Source of the DNA: DATKYQ01 sp035528415
GTDB taxonomy: Bacteria > Myxococcota > B64-G9
NCBI GenBank assembly: GCA_035528415.1
Contig: DATKYQ010000010.1
Span: 57,856 to 121,855 of the forward strand
DNA: 64,000 nucleotides
Direction: 5' to 3'
Position 1 is the stretch's first letter. Each line of letters starts with the position of its first letter. The position numbers were made by a program, and so were the translations under genes. The notes under the pieces are model-generated. The model searched no databases, had not been told where the DNA came from, and worked only from the letters and a program-made list of their open reading frames with translations. Positions 7,846 through 16,889 of the stretch are shown in pieces.

Positions 7846-9933
7846 ATGCGCGGATACAGCAAGCGTCAGCCGCTCGAGCTTGTCCTTCTTGTCCTTAGCG
7901 GCATGATGTTATGGGCTGATTACTCGGCCCTGGCTCAGGACGAGGGCGCAGAAGATCTCGAGATGGAGATGTATTTCGCCCCGGCCGAGACCGTCACCAG
8001 CGCGGCCAGGCATTCGCAGCCGCTCGAACTGAGCCCGTCCGCGGTGAGCGTTTTGACTCGCGAGGATATCGAGGCCTCGGGTGCGCGAAGCCTGCCGGAA
8101 GTTTTGCGCCTGGTTCCGAACATGGACATCAACCTGGTAAAGCCGCTTTGGTACACCATTGGCATCCGCGGCCTGACCTATATCACCTCGGATACTATGC
8201 TGCTGCTGGTTGATGGACGGGACGTTACCTTCGAGTTCTTCGGGTTTCCGATGTGGACCGTGCAGCATTTTTCAATGGACGACGTCGAGCGCATCGAAGT
8301 CATCCGCGGTCCGGGCTCGGCCCTCTACGGCGCAAACGCTTACGCCGGCGTAGTCAACGTCATAACCCGTAAGCCCGGCGACTTGCCCCGGGCAATGGTT
8401 TCGCTGCGCGGAGGAGAACACGGGCAACTCGAACTTGCAGGCCGCGGCAGCGCCAGGATCGGACCGCTGGCATTGGCGGTCTCGGCCGGCCTCGAGCGCG
8501 AGGACATGTGGACAGCCCGGGACGTCTCCGGGCGCGAAGTCTCCAGGGGCATGCTGGTCGGGACGATCGACCTGGGGGGCGAGAATTCATTACGCTTCGA
8601 GACGGGTGTCTACGACGGTAAGGGTCGTTTCTATACCAATCTCGGGGAGACGACCGTCAACGACGGCAAGAGCATCTATGCGTTATCGCGCCTCGATCTC
8701 GGCGACTTTACGATTCAGACTTTCTATGATCTGTGGATGTTCGATCTCGATTTCGGCTATAAACTGATCCTTCCGGAACTGAACAACCTCAAATTAGCCG
8801 AGGTGCCGAACACGGTGGCCCGGATCGACAAGTTCGTCACCAGCGCGCAGCATTCGTTGGAGCTTGTCGCCAACCGGCTGACCTATGGAGTCGAGTACGT
8901 TTTCAACCGCTACTATTCGGAAGTGCTCGTCGATCCGGTCCTGATCGAGCACCGCGTCGGCGTCTACGCCCAGGACGAGTTGGATCTGAAGACCCTCCTG
9001 AAACAACTGGGCAACGACGACTTCATGCCTCTCTCGCTGACCGCCGGCCTGCGTTTCGACTACAACTCGATCACCGAGTACGAGTTCAGCCCGAGGGCCG
9101 CCGTTGTATTGTCGCCCGCCGCCAATCACACGATCCGGCTAGGCTATGCCCACGCCTTCCAGAAGCCGACCTTATTCGAATCATCGCTAAGTGTGCGCCT
9201 GGAAAATCCCATCGATCCGGGACTCAAGAGTATGAGCATGGCCAACCCCGATCTGCGAAACGAGACCATCGACAGCCTCGAGTTGGGCTATCGGGCGAGC
9301 TTGGCGGACGGCCGCTTAGTGCTGCGCGTCGATCTGGCCTACAACTGGTACCGGGATTCGATCTGGTTCACCCTCGACCCGGATGCCATGGAGTACATCC
9401 AGGTCGGCGGCCTGCGTATTCCGCGCCTGAACGGGCCGGGCTTCAACTTCCAAAACACCGCAGGCAGCGACGGCTACGACGTCGAGATCGAAACGGTTTA
9501 CCTGCCTACAAAGAATTCGCGCCTGTTTTTCCAGGCCGGCTACCGCCAGGTGTTCGAGAACGGCTCCGGGAAGTTCGGCGAGGGAGAGCCGGTCTGGAGA
9601 GTGACCGCCGGGGCCGACCTGAGCGGCGAGGCCGGATGGACAATCGCGCTGCGGGCTTTTTACTGTAGCGCTTTCGATCTCAGCTTCGCGGGGCCTACAG
9701 GAAGCCTGGCGGGCCGCCTTATTGAGCGCGTCCCGGCCTGGTGGCGCTTGAACGTCAGGGTTGCCTGGGCGTTTTTGCACCAACCCTTCAAGGCCTCGGC
9801 CGGTATAGAGGCATTCGACCTGCTCGGATTCAAATTCCGTGAATTCGCGGGGCTTGCGCAACCCAACGATTTCGACTTCGCCGGCGAACGCAGCGGCAGG
9901 CGCATCTTGCTCTTCATCCAGGGCGAGATCTGA
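7846..9933 (+). CDS. TonB-dependent outer-membrane receptor
   Basis: A 695-residue outer-membrane active transporter. A signal segment precedes an acidic N-terminus with a possible TonB-interacting stretch (PAETVTSAARHS, about residue 48). The plug domain spans roughly residues 60-170, with SAVSVLTREDIEASGARSLP, IRGL, LLLVDGRDV and the hallmark VERIEVIRGPGSALYGANA, followed by GVVNVITRKP. The rest is a 22-strand-type barrel ending in RRILLFIQGEI. Substrate (siderophore, heme, cobalamin or other) cannot be assigned, and no regulatory riboswitch was found in the 208 bases upstream. The ATG at 7846 has GGGAG 9 bases before it; a longer frame starting at 7777 would bury the signal peptide. Confidence 0.88.
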   Translation: MRGYSKRQPLELVLLVLSGMMLWADYSALAQDEGAEDLEMEMYFAPAETVTSAARHSQPLELSPSAVSVLTREDIEASGARSLPEVLRLVPNMDINLVKPLWYTIGIRGLTYITSDTMLLLVDGRDVTFEFFGFPMWTVQHFSMDDVERIEVIRGPGSALYGANAYAGVVNVITRKPGDLPRAMVSLRGGEHGQLELAGRGSARIGPLALAVSAGLEREDMWTARDVSGREVSRGMLVGTIDLGGENSLRFETGVYDGKGRFYTNLGETTVNDGKSIYALSRLDLGDFTIQTFYDLWMFDLDFGYKLILPELNNLKLAEVPNTVARIDKFVTSAQHSLELVANRLTYGVEYVFNRYYSEVLVDPVLIEHRVGVYAQDELDLKTLLKQLGNDDFMPLSLTAGLRFDYNSITEYEFSPRAAVVLSPAANHTIRLGYAHAFQKPTLFESSLSVRLENPIDPGLKSMSMANPDLRNETIDSLELGYRASLADGRLVLRVDLAYNWYRDSIWFTLDPDAMEYIQVGGLRIPRLNGPGFNFQNTAGSDGYDVEIETVYLPTKNSRLFFQAGYRQVFENGSGKFGEGEPVWRVTAGADLSGEAGWTIALRAFYCSAFDLSFAGPTGSLAGRLIERVPAWWRLNVRVAWAFLHQPFKASAGIEAFDLLGFKFREFAGLAQPNDFDFAGERSGRRILLFIQGEI

Positions 9934-9987
9934 GCGCCCGGGCATGAGCGTCTGCCGGGCAAAACCACGTAATGATCGAGAATGAAA

Positions 9988-10019
9988 AAAGCCGGGCCCC
10001 GAAATGGGGGCCCGGCTTT
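9988..10019. terminator. bidirectional rho-independent terminator
   Basis: A perfect 13-bp stem (AAAGCCGGGCCCC paired with GGGGCCCGGCTTT) with a six-base loop, flanked by an A run on the left and CTTTTTG on the right. It lies exactly between the convergent ends of the TonB receptor (9933) and the protease (10037), so it can serve both strands. Confidence 0.9.
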
Positions 10020-10036
10020 GCTTTTTGTCTTGTGGT

Positions 10037-11080
10037 CTACAGGCAGTCTACAGGGCAGGTTCCGTTTTTGCTCTCCGTCCGCTCGCAAATAGCGTTGCCG
10101 CAGCAGGCGATTCTCTTGCCGCGCTTGAATTCCGAGGGACAATCGGCCGGGCAACTGTCGCAGTTTTCGGCTCCGCCGTCGCAGTACCCGTCGCCGCAGA
10201 TCGGATCGGGGGTCGCGCAATCCTGGTCGACGCCTGCGGCGCATTCGGGATTGCAGAAGCCGTCGGCGCTGCAGTCGGGCTCGGTAACCACACCGATGAA
10301 ATCATTGATCCAGGCTTCATAGGCGTCCGCGCGGGTGTCGACGCCGTAGGTCGCGCAGTAGGAATCGCCGTATGAGGTCAGGCCGCCGACATAGGCGACA
10401 TTGTCGCGCTTGACAAAGGCCGGTCCGCCCGAGTCGCCGAAGCAGGGACCGCCGTCGTACTGGTAGTAGTAGATCTGGCCGGCTGATTGGATGTGATCCA
10501 GGATACCGTCGAACTGCAGCTTGTGATCGTAGTCGCCGTTCTCATCCTCGCCGAAGCCGGCGAAATTCAGAACCAGATTTCCCTCGTCCGCGGAGCTGAA
10601 GCCGAGGCTTGCGGGCAGTGCCGGAACCGGCGTGACGCTCGGCGAGGAGTTGAGGCGAATCAGGCCGAGATCGTTCGTGATCAGCCGGCTGTTGTAGGCA
10701 GGGTGAATCAGGACCTCGGAGACGGTGTAGACCTGCGGGTTTTGATCGTCTACCGGGCTGTCGCCGACATAGACGACCAGGTCGGTCGGTTCCATGGGAT
10801 TGACCTTACGACTGCCTTCGTCCAGGCAATGGGCCGCGGTCAGTACCACGTTGGGCGCGATCAGCGTGCCCGAGCAGTAGATATTCGCGTACCAGTAGTC
10901 ACCGCTGCGCTGATGCAGCGAGACGACGGCGTCGTGCATGGGCTCGTCCGGCGCCCAGCCGTTGATTATCGAAGCCTGATCCTGTCCGAGCGACTTGGAA
11001 TCCGGCGACGTTCCGGTTCCACAGGCGACCCAGGTCATGGTTAAGGCAGCCAACAATACAACAATCCATTTTGATCTCAT
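10037..11080 (-). CDS. trypsin-like serine protease with C-terminal Cys-rich repeats
   Basis: A 347-residue exported S1 peptidase. Hydrophobic N-terminus ending in WVAC, possibly a lipobox. A trypsin-like activation site reads IINGW. The triad is visible: His in VLTAAHC (about residue 86), Asp in NDLGLIRL (about 142) and Ser in GPCFGDSGGPAF (about 215). After residue ~270 the chain changes to a disulfide-rich tail containing CGDGYCDGGAENCDSCPADC. This is the same module that is repeated twelve times in the lipoprotein at 11986-13464. AAAGGAGGTG lies just before the ATG. The tail could bind the cell surface or partner proteins; that is inference. Confidence 0.9.
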   Translation of the reverse strand: MRSKWIVVLLAALTMTWVACGTGTSPDSKSLGQDQASIINGWAPDEPMHDAVVSLHQRSGDYWYANIYCSGTLIAPNVVLTAAHCLDEGSRKVNPMEPTDLVVYVGDSPVDDQNPQVYTVSEVLIHPAYNSRLITNDLGLIRLNSSPSVTPVPALPASLGFSSADEGNLVLNFAGFGEDENGDYDHKLQFDGILDHIQSAGQIYYYQYDGGPCFGDSGGPAFVKRDNVAYVGGLTSYGDSYCATYGVDTRADAYEAWINDFIGVVTEPDCSADGFCNPECAAGVDQDCATPDPICGDGYCDGGAENCDSCPADCPSEFKRGKRIACCGNAICERTESKNGTCPVDCL

Positions 11081-11261
11081 ACGGACACCTCCTTTTAAGA
11101 AAAATCAAGTTATTACAGGCGATTTCGGTTCATGATTGCCAAACTAATGGTTAACTGTAGTGCATCTTCCGGGCCAGGCATTTCTACGCGGAAGTTTTTT
11201 ATCGATCTCATTGATATTTCAGGGCTATTCCCTTGGGACTCCAGGGAGGACTTATAAAGAC

Positions 11262-11290
11262 TTGTATCCCGTCGGTATCATCCGTACAAT
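11262..11290 (+). promoter_or_regulatory. possible sigma70-type promoter
   Basis: TTGTAT, 17 bases, then TACAAT (5 of 6 to the -10 consensus), 80 bases upstream of the lipoprotein remnant start. The -35 match is weak. The rest of the 289-bp divergent region (11081-11369) shows nothing else I recognise. Confidence 0.25.
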
Positions 11291-11369
11291 TAACGCAGCC
11301 CAATGGCTACAGTTCTTCGGCAACTCATCTCGGTCATGCATGCAAGACATCAAGGAAGTGAGGTCATTG

Positions 11370-11920
11370 ATGAAATCGACAAGGCGTCTGCTTTTGCCGG
11401 CCCTGATCGTGTTTGCGTTGCTGTTTGCCTGCAAGAGTGTCAACTCCAACCTGGACTCCGGCACGGACGACGGCGCGGGCGGGGACGGGGATAAATTCGT
11501 CCAGCCCGATATAGTCGTCTGCGATCCCGGCTCCGGCCCGCACAGCCTGACCATCGACAACCGCTACCTGCCCATGCCGGTGGGCAGGAAGCTGGTTCTC
11601 GAGGGTCACGAGGGAACGGCAAGCGTGCACCTGGAGGTCACGGTGCTCGACCAGACCGAGACCGTGGCCGGGGTGAAAACCCGCGTGCTCGAAGAGCGCT
11701 GGGCATGAGCTATCCCAACGAAGTAGCACCGGGTGTCGCCGAGGACAAGGCCGAGATAACCGCCGTCGGAGACAAGATCGACGTGCCCGCCGGACATTTC
11801 AAGGGCGCGCTCAGGATCACTGAATCCAGTCCGCTGGACTCGGGGAAATCGCTCAAGGTCTACGTTCCGGACATCGGGCTGGTGGTCGACGACTCGCTCG
11901 AGCTTATTAGTCACGAGTGA
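11370..11920 (+). pseudogene. lipoprotein gene with internal deletion and frame change
   Basis: The first part (11370-11708, 112 aa) has a lipoprotein signal ending in LLFAC, then NRYLPMPVGRKLVLEG and a strand ending VKTRVLEERWA before a TGA. The second part (11705-11920, 71 aa, different frame) begins SYPNEVAPGVAEDKAEI and continues VPAGHFKGALRITESSPL to the end. These are recognisable as the two ends of one secreted/lipoprotein family in which roughly 70-90 residues normally lie between them, so a central deletion with frame change is inferred. The TGA and the second ATG overlap as ATGA, so the tail could still be made by coupled translation. Start supported by GAGG six bases before the ATG at 11370. 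Confidence 0.6.
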
Positions 11921-11985
11921 TATACTTGCAATTGAGTTGGTGGATGTGAGCGGGTTGTTAGTCCCCCGATGCAGGAGATTGCGAG

Positions 11986-13464
11986 ATGAGACAGTCTGTT
12001 ACCTTGGAGCTTGCTTGTCTTTTTACTCTGGTGCTGCTGTTTTCCTCATGCGGCCGTAGTCCCGTTTTCTACGCGGTGGAGTGCGGCGATGGCAACTGCA
12101 ACGGCGAGGAAAGCTGCCGCGGCTGCCCGAAAGACTGCGGCGTTTGCCCGAGCGGGTGCGGCGACGAGGTCTGCGGGGACAGCGAAGACTGCCAAAACTG
12201 CCCCGAAGACTGCGGCCAATGCCCCGCCTCATGCGGCGACGGCCGTTGCAGCGGAGATGAAAACTGCCGCAGTTGCCCTGAGGACTGCAACCTGTGCCCG
12301 GAAGGTTGCGGCGACGGCAACTGCGACGAGAGCGAGGACTGCCAGGCCTGCCCCGAGGACTGCGGGGAATGCCCCCTGGTTTGCGGCGACGGCCTGTGCC
12401 CCGAGGGAGAGGACTGCCATGGCTGCCCCGAGGACTGCGGGGAGTGCCCGACGCTGTGTGGAGACGGGAGCTGCGAGAGCCTGGAAAGCTGCTACACATG
12501 TCCTGCCGACTGCGGCAACTGTCCGTCTTACTGCGGTGATGGCTTCTGCGACCTGGACGAGGATTGCGACAGCTGCCCGACAGATTGCGGCGAGTGCCCG
12601 CCGGGCTGCGGAGACGGGGCCTGCGATCCTTTGAGCGGCGAGAACTGCGCCAACTGTCCCGGAGATTGCACCTGCGGGAAGGCGACCTGCCAGGATGCCG
12701 TTACCTGCGCCTACGGCTGCAACTGGGACAGCGCCTGCCTCAACGACTGCATTCAGGGCGCCTGCTACGAGGCCCAGATCCAGGTCAGCGACCTGCTCAA
12801 CTGCATCACGACAAGTTGCGGCGACAAGTGCCAGGATCTGAGCAGCACCCAGTGCCTGACCTGCATGGCCATGTCGTGTGGGTCGCAGGCCATGGCCTGC
12901 TTCAACGGCAGCTGCGGCCCCTCCCAATGCGGCGACTCGACTTGCCAGCCGGAGGAGAGCTGCACCAACTGCCCCGACGACTGCGGCGAGTGTCCGAACA
13001 CATGCGGCGACGGGGCTTGCCAGCTCTACGAAGATTGCAACAGCTGCGAGGCGGATTGCGGGCCCTGCTTCTGGTGCGGTGACGGCTACTGCGACCCCGA
13101 GGAAGACTGCGCCGGCTGCCCGGACGACTGCGGGCGCTGCCCGATTCTCTGCGGCGACGGCTACTGCGAGCAGCTCTTGGGCGAGACCTGCGCCAACTGC
13201 CCGCAAGACTGCGACTGCGGCGGCAGCACCTGTGCCGAGGTACTGCAGTGCATCTACGGCTGCCAGGACATCTTGTGTCCCAACACCTGTCTGGAAAGCG
13301 GCTGCTACAAGGCCCAGCAACAAGCCCACGCGGTGATCAGTTGCCTGATCGGCAACTGCGCCATGACCTGCCTCAACCCGAGCAGCCCCGAGTGCCAGAC
13401 CTGCCTGGTGAACTCCTGCGGCGGGGAGCTTATCGCCTGCGCCACCGGGAACTGTTCAGAGTAG
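11986..13464 (+). CDS. disulfide-rich lipoprotein of twelve CGDGxC repeats
   Basis: A 492-residue lipoprotein (lipobox LFSSC near residue 22) made almost wholly of ~23-residue units of the form CGDGxCxxxExCxxCPxDCGxCP, resembling the Myxococcus-type Cys-rich repeat. The order is seven short units, one longer variant (CDPLSGENCANCPGDCTCG), an ~80-residue Cys-rich domain, three short units, another longer variant (CEQLLGETCANCPQDCDCG), and a second copy of the ~80-residue domain. The two ~80-residue domains are clearly homologous (TCAYGC... versus QCIYGC...; LTCMAMSCG versus QTCLVNSCG). Function is unknown; surface display and oxidative folding outside the cytoplasm are inferred. AGGAGA precedes the ATG by eight bases. 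Confidence 0.85.
   Translation: MRQSVTLELACLFTLVLLFSSCGRSPVFYAVECGDGNCNGEESCRGCPKDCGVCPSGCGDEVCGDSEDCQNCPEDCGQCPASCGDGRCSGDENCRSCPEDCNLCPEGCGDGNCDESEDCQACPEDCGECPLVCGDGLCPEGEDCHGCPEDCGECPTLCGDGSCESLESCYTCPADCGNCPSYCGDGFCDLDEDCDSCPTDCGECPPGCGDGACDPLSGENCANCPGDCTCGKATCQDAVTCAYGCNWDSACLNDCIQGACYEAQIQVSDLLNCITTSCGDKCQDLSSTQCLTCMAMSCGSQAMACFNGSCGPSQCGDSTCQPEESCTNCPDDCGECPNTCGDGACQLYEDCNSCEADCGPCFWCGDGYCDPEEDCAGCPDDCGRCPILCGDGYCEQLLGETCANCPQDCDCGGSTCAEVLQCIYGCQDILCPNTCLESGCYKAQQQAHAVISCLIGNCAMTCLNPSSPECQTCLVNSCGGELIACATGNCSE
12082..13464 (+). repeat. short Cys-rich coding repeat array with two larger duplicated domains
   Basis: Period of about 66-75 bp within each run of short units. Third-position changes show the copies are maintained as protein, not as identical DNA. 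The block (short units + long variant + 80-residue domain) occurs twice, so the second half of the gene is a shorter paralogous copy of the first. Confidence 0.8.
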
Positions 13465-13521
13465 TGCCCGTCCCAAAACCCCGGCTTGCCCCGGGCGCCT
13501 GCCGCAGGTAGTCTGATTGAC

Positions 13522-14751
13522 ATGAAAGCCATCAGATTCAACGCTACCGTCGCTCGTTATGCCGCAGGACTCGCCATGGGAAAGCTGTCTCCTTCTTTCC
13601 TGTGGAGCGGAGCCTCGTGCACTTCCTTTGACGAAGTCGACCAGCCCCGCTTGCCCGCAGACGACTGGGTCAGGGTCCGCACCCGTTACGGCGGAATCTG
13701 CGGGAGCGACCTGGGAACCATCTATCTGCACTCCAGCCCCTACCTCGAACCGTTGACCTCTTTCCCTTATACCTTCGGACACGAGAGCCTGGGCACAATT
13801 GGTGAAACGGGTCCGGCGGCAGCCGACTTCGAGCCCGGTGAGCGAGTAGTGGTGGAACCGCTGCTGGGCTGCACGGCGCGGGGAATCCAGCCGGTCTGTC
13901 GCTTCTGCGAACGCGGCTTAGTGGGTCTTTGCGAACGGACAAACGAAGGCAACCTGGCTCCCGGCCTGTCGATCGGTTTCTGCAAGGACACCGGCGGCAG
14001 CTGGAGCGATACGTTCGTCGCGCATCAATCGCAGATTTACCGTGTGCCTGGCGGGATCAGCGACGAAAATGCCTTGATGGTGGAGCCCTGCTCGACCGCA
14101 GTACACGCCGCACTGCAGAACCTTCCGCGTGACGACGAAACCGTCCTCATATTGGGCGCCGGCACGATTGGCCTGTGCGTCCTGGCCGCCTTGCGCGCGC
14201 TGGGTTCGAAAGCCGACATACTTGTCGTTTGCCGCTACGATTTCCAGGCCGAGGCTGCCAAGAAACTCGGCGCGTCCGCCGTGCTGTCTTCCGCCAAGGG
14301 ACATGATTTGTACGCCGGCGTTGCCGCGGCCACCAATGCCAAGCTGTTTACGCCCATGGTCGGCAAGAGCATCCTGGTCGGCGGCGCCGATCGGATCTTC
14401 GAGTGCGTCGGCACACACAGCGCCATCGACGATGCGCTTCGTTTCGTACGCGGCGGCGGCCGGGTGGTGCTGGTCGGGATGCCGGGAATGGCGAAACTCG
14501 ATCTGACCTCTGTGTTCGTCAAGGAGGCCGAGGTCCGGGCCTCCTTTTGCTATAGCCGCAGAGAGGAATGGGCCGGCCGGAATTGGTCCACCTTCGAACT
14601 GACTCTCGACCTGATGAAGCGCGGCCTTCTGGATCTGGGCTGGATGGTCACGCACAAATTCGCCCTGCGGGACTACAAGAAAGCCTTCGAGTTGCTGCGC
14701 CATAAAGGCAAACACTCTGTAATCAAAGCGGCCTTCACCTTCGATCACTGA
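13522..14751 (+). CDS. zinc-dependent medium-chain alcohol dehydrogenase
   Basis: A 409-residue MDR-superfamily oxidoreductase. Catalytic zinc residues appear in GGICGSD and in GHES. Structural zinc cysteines are in PVCRFCERGLVGLC, about residues 115-128. The Rossmann motif is LILGAGTIGLC (about residue 215). The chain is longer than the usual 340-360 aa, with insertions around TARGIQ and near ATNAKLFTPMVGKS. Substrate is not recognisable; threonine/sorbitol dehydrogenase-type and aromatic-alcohol types are all possible. It stands alone just upstream of the CoA-catabolism operon, separated by 143 bp. The ATG at 13522 is chosen because MKAIRF is the usual N-terminus of the family. Confidence 0.8.
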   Translation: MKAIRFNATVARYAAGLAMGKLSPSFLWSGASCTSFDEVDQPRLPADDWVRVRTRYGGICGSDLGTIYLHSSPYLEPLTSFPYTFGHESLGTIGETGPAAADFEPGERVVVEPLLGCTARGIQPVCRFCERGLVGLCERTNEGNLAPGLSIGFCKDTGGSWSDTFVAHQSQIYRVPGGISDENALMVEPCSTAVHAALQNLPRDDETVLILGAGTIGLCVLAALRALGSKADILVVCRYDFQAEAAKKLGASAVLSSAKGHDLYAGVAAATNAKLFTPMVGKSILVGGADRIFECVGTHSAIDDALRFVRGGGRVVLVGMPGMAKLDLTSVFVKEAEVRASFCYSRREEWAGRNWSTFELTLDLMKRGLLDLGWMVTHKFALRDYKKAFELLRHKGKHSVIKAAFTFDH

Positions 14752-14894
14752 CATCTGATCGCATGTGATCGTATTTTCAGCTGCGGCTGGTACGGCATCC
14801 ATGATATTTTAGTTGACAGATCACGGGCGCGTGAGCTTTTCTCTCCTAGCGTTCGTTGGTTATCAAATCTCATGCTTAGCGGAGGTCCATGGCC

Positions 14895-16103
14895 ATGCAG
14901 TTCGAAAACATCTACATTCCTTACGGCTGTTATTGGAGTTCGCCCTTTTGCAAGTGGCAGGGAAATTTTCAGAACCTCGATCCGATTCCCTTCGCGGCCG
15001 AGGTCGCCCGGCGAGCCATGCAAGAGCGAGATCTCTCGCCCGAGGTCTTCGACGGCTGCTGCTTGGGCTGGACCATCCCATCGCGGCATTCGTTTTACGG
15101 AGGTCCCTGGGTGGCCGGCCTGGTGGGCCTCGAGAGGGTCCCTGCCGCGATTCTTTCCCAGGCCTGCGCCACCGGCGTGCGCTGCATAACCTATTCATCC
15201 CAGGAGATACAGACGAAAAGCGCTTCTGTCTACCTGGCCATTACCACCGACCATTGCAGCAACGGCCCGCACCTCTTCTATCCGAAGTCCGACGCCCAGG
15301 GCGGCACCGGGCCTCACGAGGACTGGGTGCTCGACAACTTCGGCTACGATCCCTTCGCGGGCAAACCCATGTTCGTAACCGCCGAGAATGTGGCCAAGGA
15401 GGCGGGCATTGGTCGCGAGATCCAGGAAGAGATTACTTTAATGCGCTACGAGGCTTACGAGCGCGCCCTGGCCGACGGGCGGGCTTTCCAGAAGCGCTAC
15501 ATGGTAATCCCTCTCGAGGTAAAAGATCGTAGAGGTCGCAAGGTGCTAGCGACGGTCGAGAGCGACGAGGGCATCTTCCCATCCACGGCCGAGGGGCTCC
15601 AGCGCCTCAAGCCGGTCATGGAGGGCGGCACGGTGACCTTCGGCACGCAGACTTTTCCGGCCGACGGCAACGCCGGGATGGTTATTACCACCCGCGAGCG
15701 CGCCCGCGAACTCTCGCGCGACAAGGCGGTCGAGGTGCAGGTGATCGCCCATGCCCAGGCGCGGGTCGAGAAGGCGCACATGCCGGCGGCCAACGCGCCT
15801 ACGGTGCGCCTGGTGCTCGAGCGCGCCGGCATCGGGGTGGGCGACATCAAGGCCATGACCAGCCACACACCCTTCGCGGTCAACGACGCCTTCCTCTCGA
15901 AAGAGCTGGGCATCGATCTCAAGGACATGAACCGCTACGGCTGCTCGCTGATCTGGGGACACCCCCAGGCCCCCACCGGCATGCGCGGGGTGATCGAGCT
16001 GATCGAAGAGCTGGCCATCCTGGGCGGCGGCTACGGGTTGTTCACCGGCTGCGCCGCGGGAGACAGCGGCGCGGCGCTGGTCATCAAGGTGGACGTCAGC
16101 TGA
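14895..16103 (+). CDS. thiolase family protein (acyl-CoA acetyltransferase)
   Basis: A 402-residue thiolase. Nucleophilic Cys lies in SQACATGVRC (about residue 91). SHTPFAVND replaces the usual NEAFA-type loop. The catalytic His is in WGHPQAPTGMRG and the second Cys in GCAAGDSGAA. All core residues are therefore present, though the N/HEAF-type motif is unusual. It likely cleaves a 3-oxoacyl-CoA with CoA or does the reverse condensation. GGAGG at 14881-14885 is only three bases from the ATG at 14889 but nine from the ATG at 14895, so the latter is chosen. First gene of a seven-gene co-directional operon; a TTGACA lies at 14813 but has no convincing -10 partner. Confidence 0.85.
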   Translation: MQFENIYIPYGCYWSSPFCKWQGNFQNLDPIPFAAEVARRAMQERDLSPEVFDGCCLGWTIPSRHSFYGGPWVAGLVGLERVPAAILSQACATGVRCITYSSQEIQTKSASVYLAITTDHCSNGPHLFYPKSDAQGGTGPHEDWVLDNFGYDPFAGKPMFVTAENVAKEAGIGREIQEEITLMRYEAYERALADGRAFQKRYMVIPLEVKDRRGRKVLATVESDEGIFPSTAEGLQRLKPVMEGGTVTFGTQTFPADGNAGMVITTRERARELSRDKAVEVQVIAHAQARVEKAHMPAANAPTVRLVLERAGIGVGDIKAMTSHTPFAVNDAFLSKELGIDLKDMNRYGCSLIWGHPQAPTGMRGVIELIEELAILGGGYGLFTGCAAGDSGAALVIKVDVS

Positions 16104-16114
16104 CGGGAGCGGGC

Positions 16115-16864
16115 ATGGATCTCAAGTTGAAGGACAAGGTGGCCCTGGTGACCGGCGGTAGCCGGGGCATCGGTGCCGCGATCGCGCTCGAACTGGGCCG
16201 CCAGGGAGCGCGGGTCGCCTTAACCTGCTCGAGCCGCGTGGATGCCGCCGAGAAGATCGCGGCCCAGATTAAGCAGGCGGGTAGTCGGGCCATGGTCATC
16301 CAGGCCGACGTTTCCGATTTTCAAAAGACACAAGAGACCGTCGGAGCTGTCGTCGCCGAGTTGGGCGGGTTGCACGCATTGATCTGCAACGCCGGGGTCG
16401 CCTGGGACGGCGTGATCTGGAAGATGTCCGAAGAGCAGTGGGACAAGGTGATAAACACCAACCTCAAGGGCTATTTCAACTACAACCGGGCGGCGTCCGG
16501 GATCTTCAAGGACAACAAGTACGGCAAGATCGTCAACATCGCCTCGATCAACGGCCTGCGCGGCAAGTTCGCTCAAGTAAACTACTCGGCCTCCAAGGGC
16601 GGCATCATCGCCATGTCCAAGGCGCTGGCCAAGGAATTGGGCAAGTTCAACGTAAACGTCAACGTGGTCGCCCCAGGAATGGTCATGACCGAGATGGCCA
16701 AGAAGATCCCCGAAGAGTTCTTGAACAAGGCCATAAACGAGACCGTGCTGGGGCGGGTTGCAGAGCCGGCCGATGTCGCCGACGTGGTGGCATTCCTGTG
16801 CTCGGATCGCTCGCGGCACGTCACCGGCGAGGTGATCAAGGTGGACGGCGGGCAATACATATAA
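16115..16864 (+). CDS. short-chain dehydrogenase (FabG-like 3-hydroxyacyl dehydrogenase)
   Basis: A 249-residue classical SDR. Cofactor motif TGGSRGIG at 13-20, NAG at about 92-94, catalytic Ser144, Tyr157 and Lys161 (YSASK), and the C-terminal ITGEV-like segment (VTGEVIKVDGG). No Asp/Glu immediately after beta2 is obvious; the TCSSR sequence there suggests NADP(H) preference, which is inference. Sited 11 bp after the thiolase and 25 bp before the next thiolase, it plausibly oxidises a 3-hydroxyacyl-CoA to feed thiolytic cleavage, as BadH- or BbsCD-type SDRs do in aromatic pathways. Confidence 0.88.
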   Translation: MDLKLKDKVALVTGGSRGIGAAIALELGRQGARVALTCSSRVDAAEKIAAQIKQAGSRAMVIQADVSDFQKTQETVGAVVAELGGLHALICNAGVAWDGVIWKMSEEQWDKVINTNLKGYFNYNRAASGIFKDNKYGKIVNIASINGLRGKFAQVNYSASKGGIIAMSKALAKELGKFNVNVNVVAPGMVMTEMAKKIPEEFLNKAINETVLGRVAEPADVADVVAFLCSDRSRHVTGEVIKVDGGQYI

Positions 16865-16889
16865 GCACAGCAAACTCAAGGGACGTCAG

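Noticed and set aside
12082..12640. Regular ~70-bp periodicity resembling a CRISPR array
   Set aside because: The units are in-frame coding repeats with synonymous drift and no identical repeat/variable spacer pattern.
12229..13329. 366-codon Ala/Val-rich frame opposite the Cys-rich lipoprotein
   Set aside because: It mirrors the TGC/GGC repeat structure of the real gene; composition is purely a by-product.
14752..14888. TTGACA at 14813 as promoter for the CoA operon
   Set aside because: No acceptable -10 at 16-18 bases; a promoter is likely somewhere here but this element alone does not support a call.
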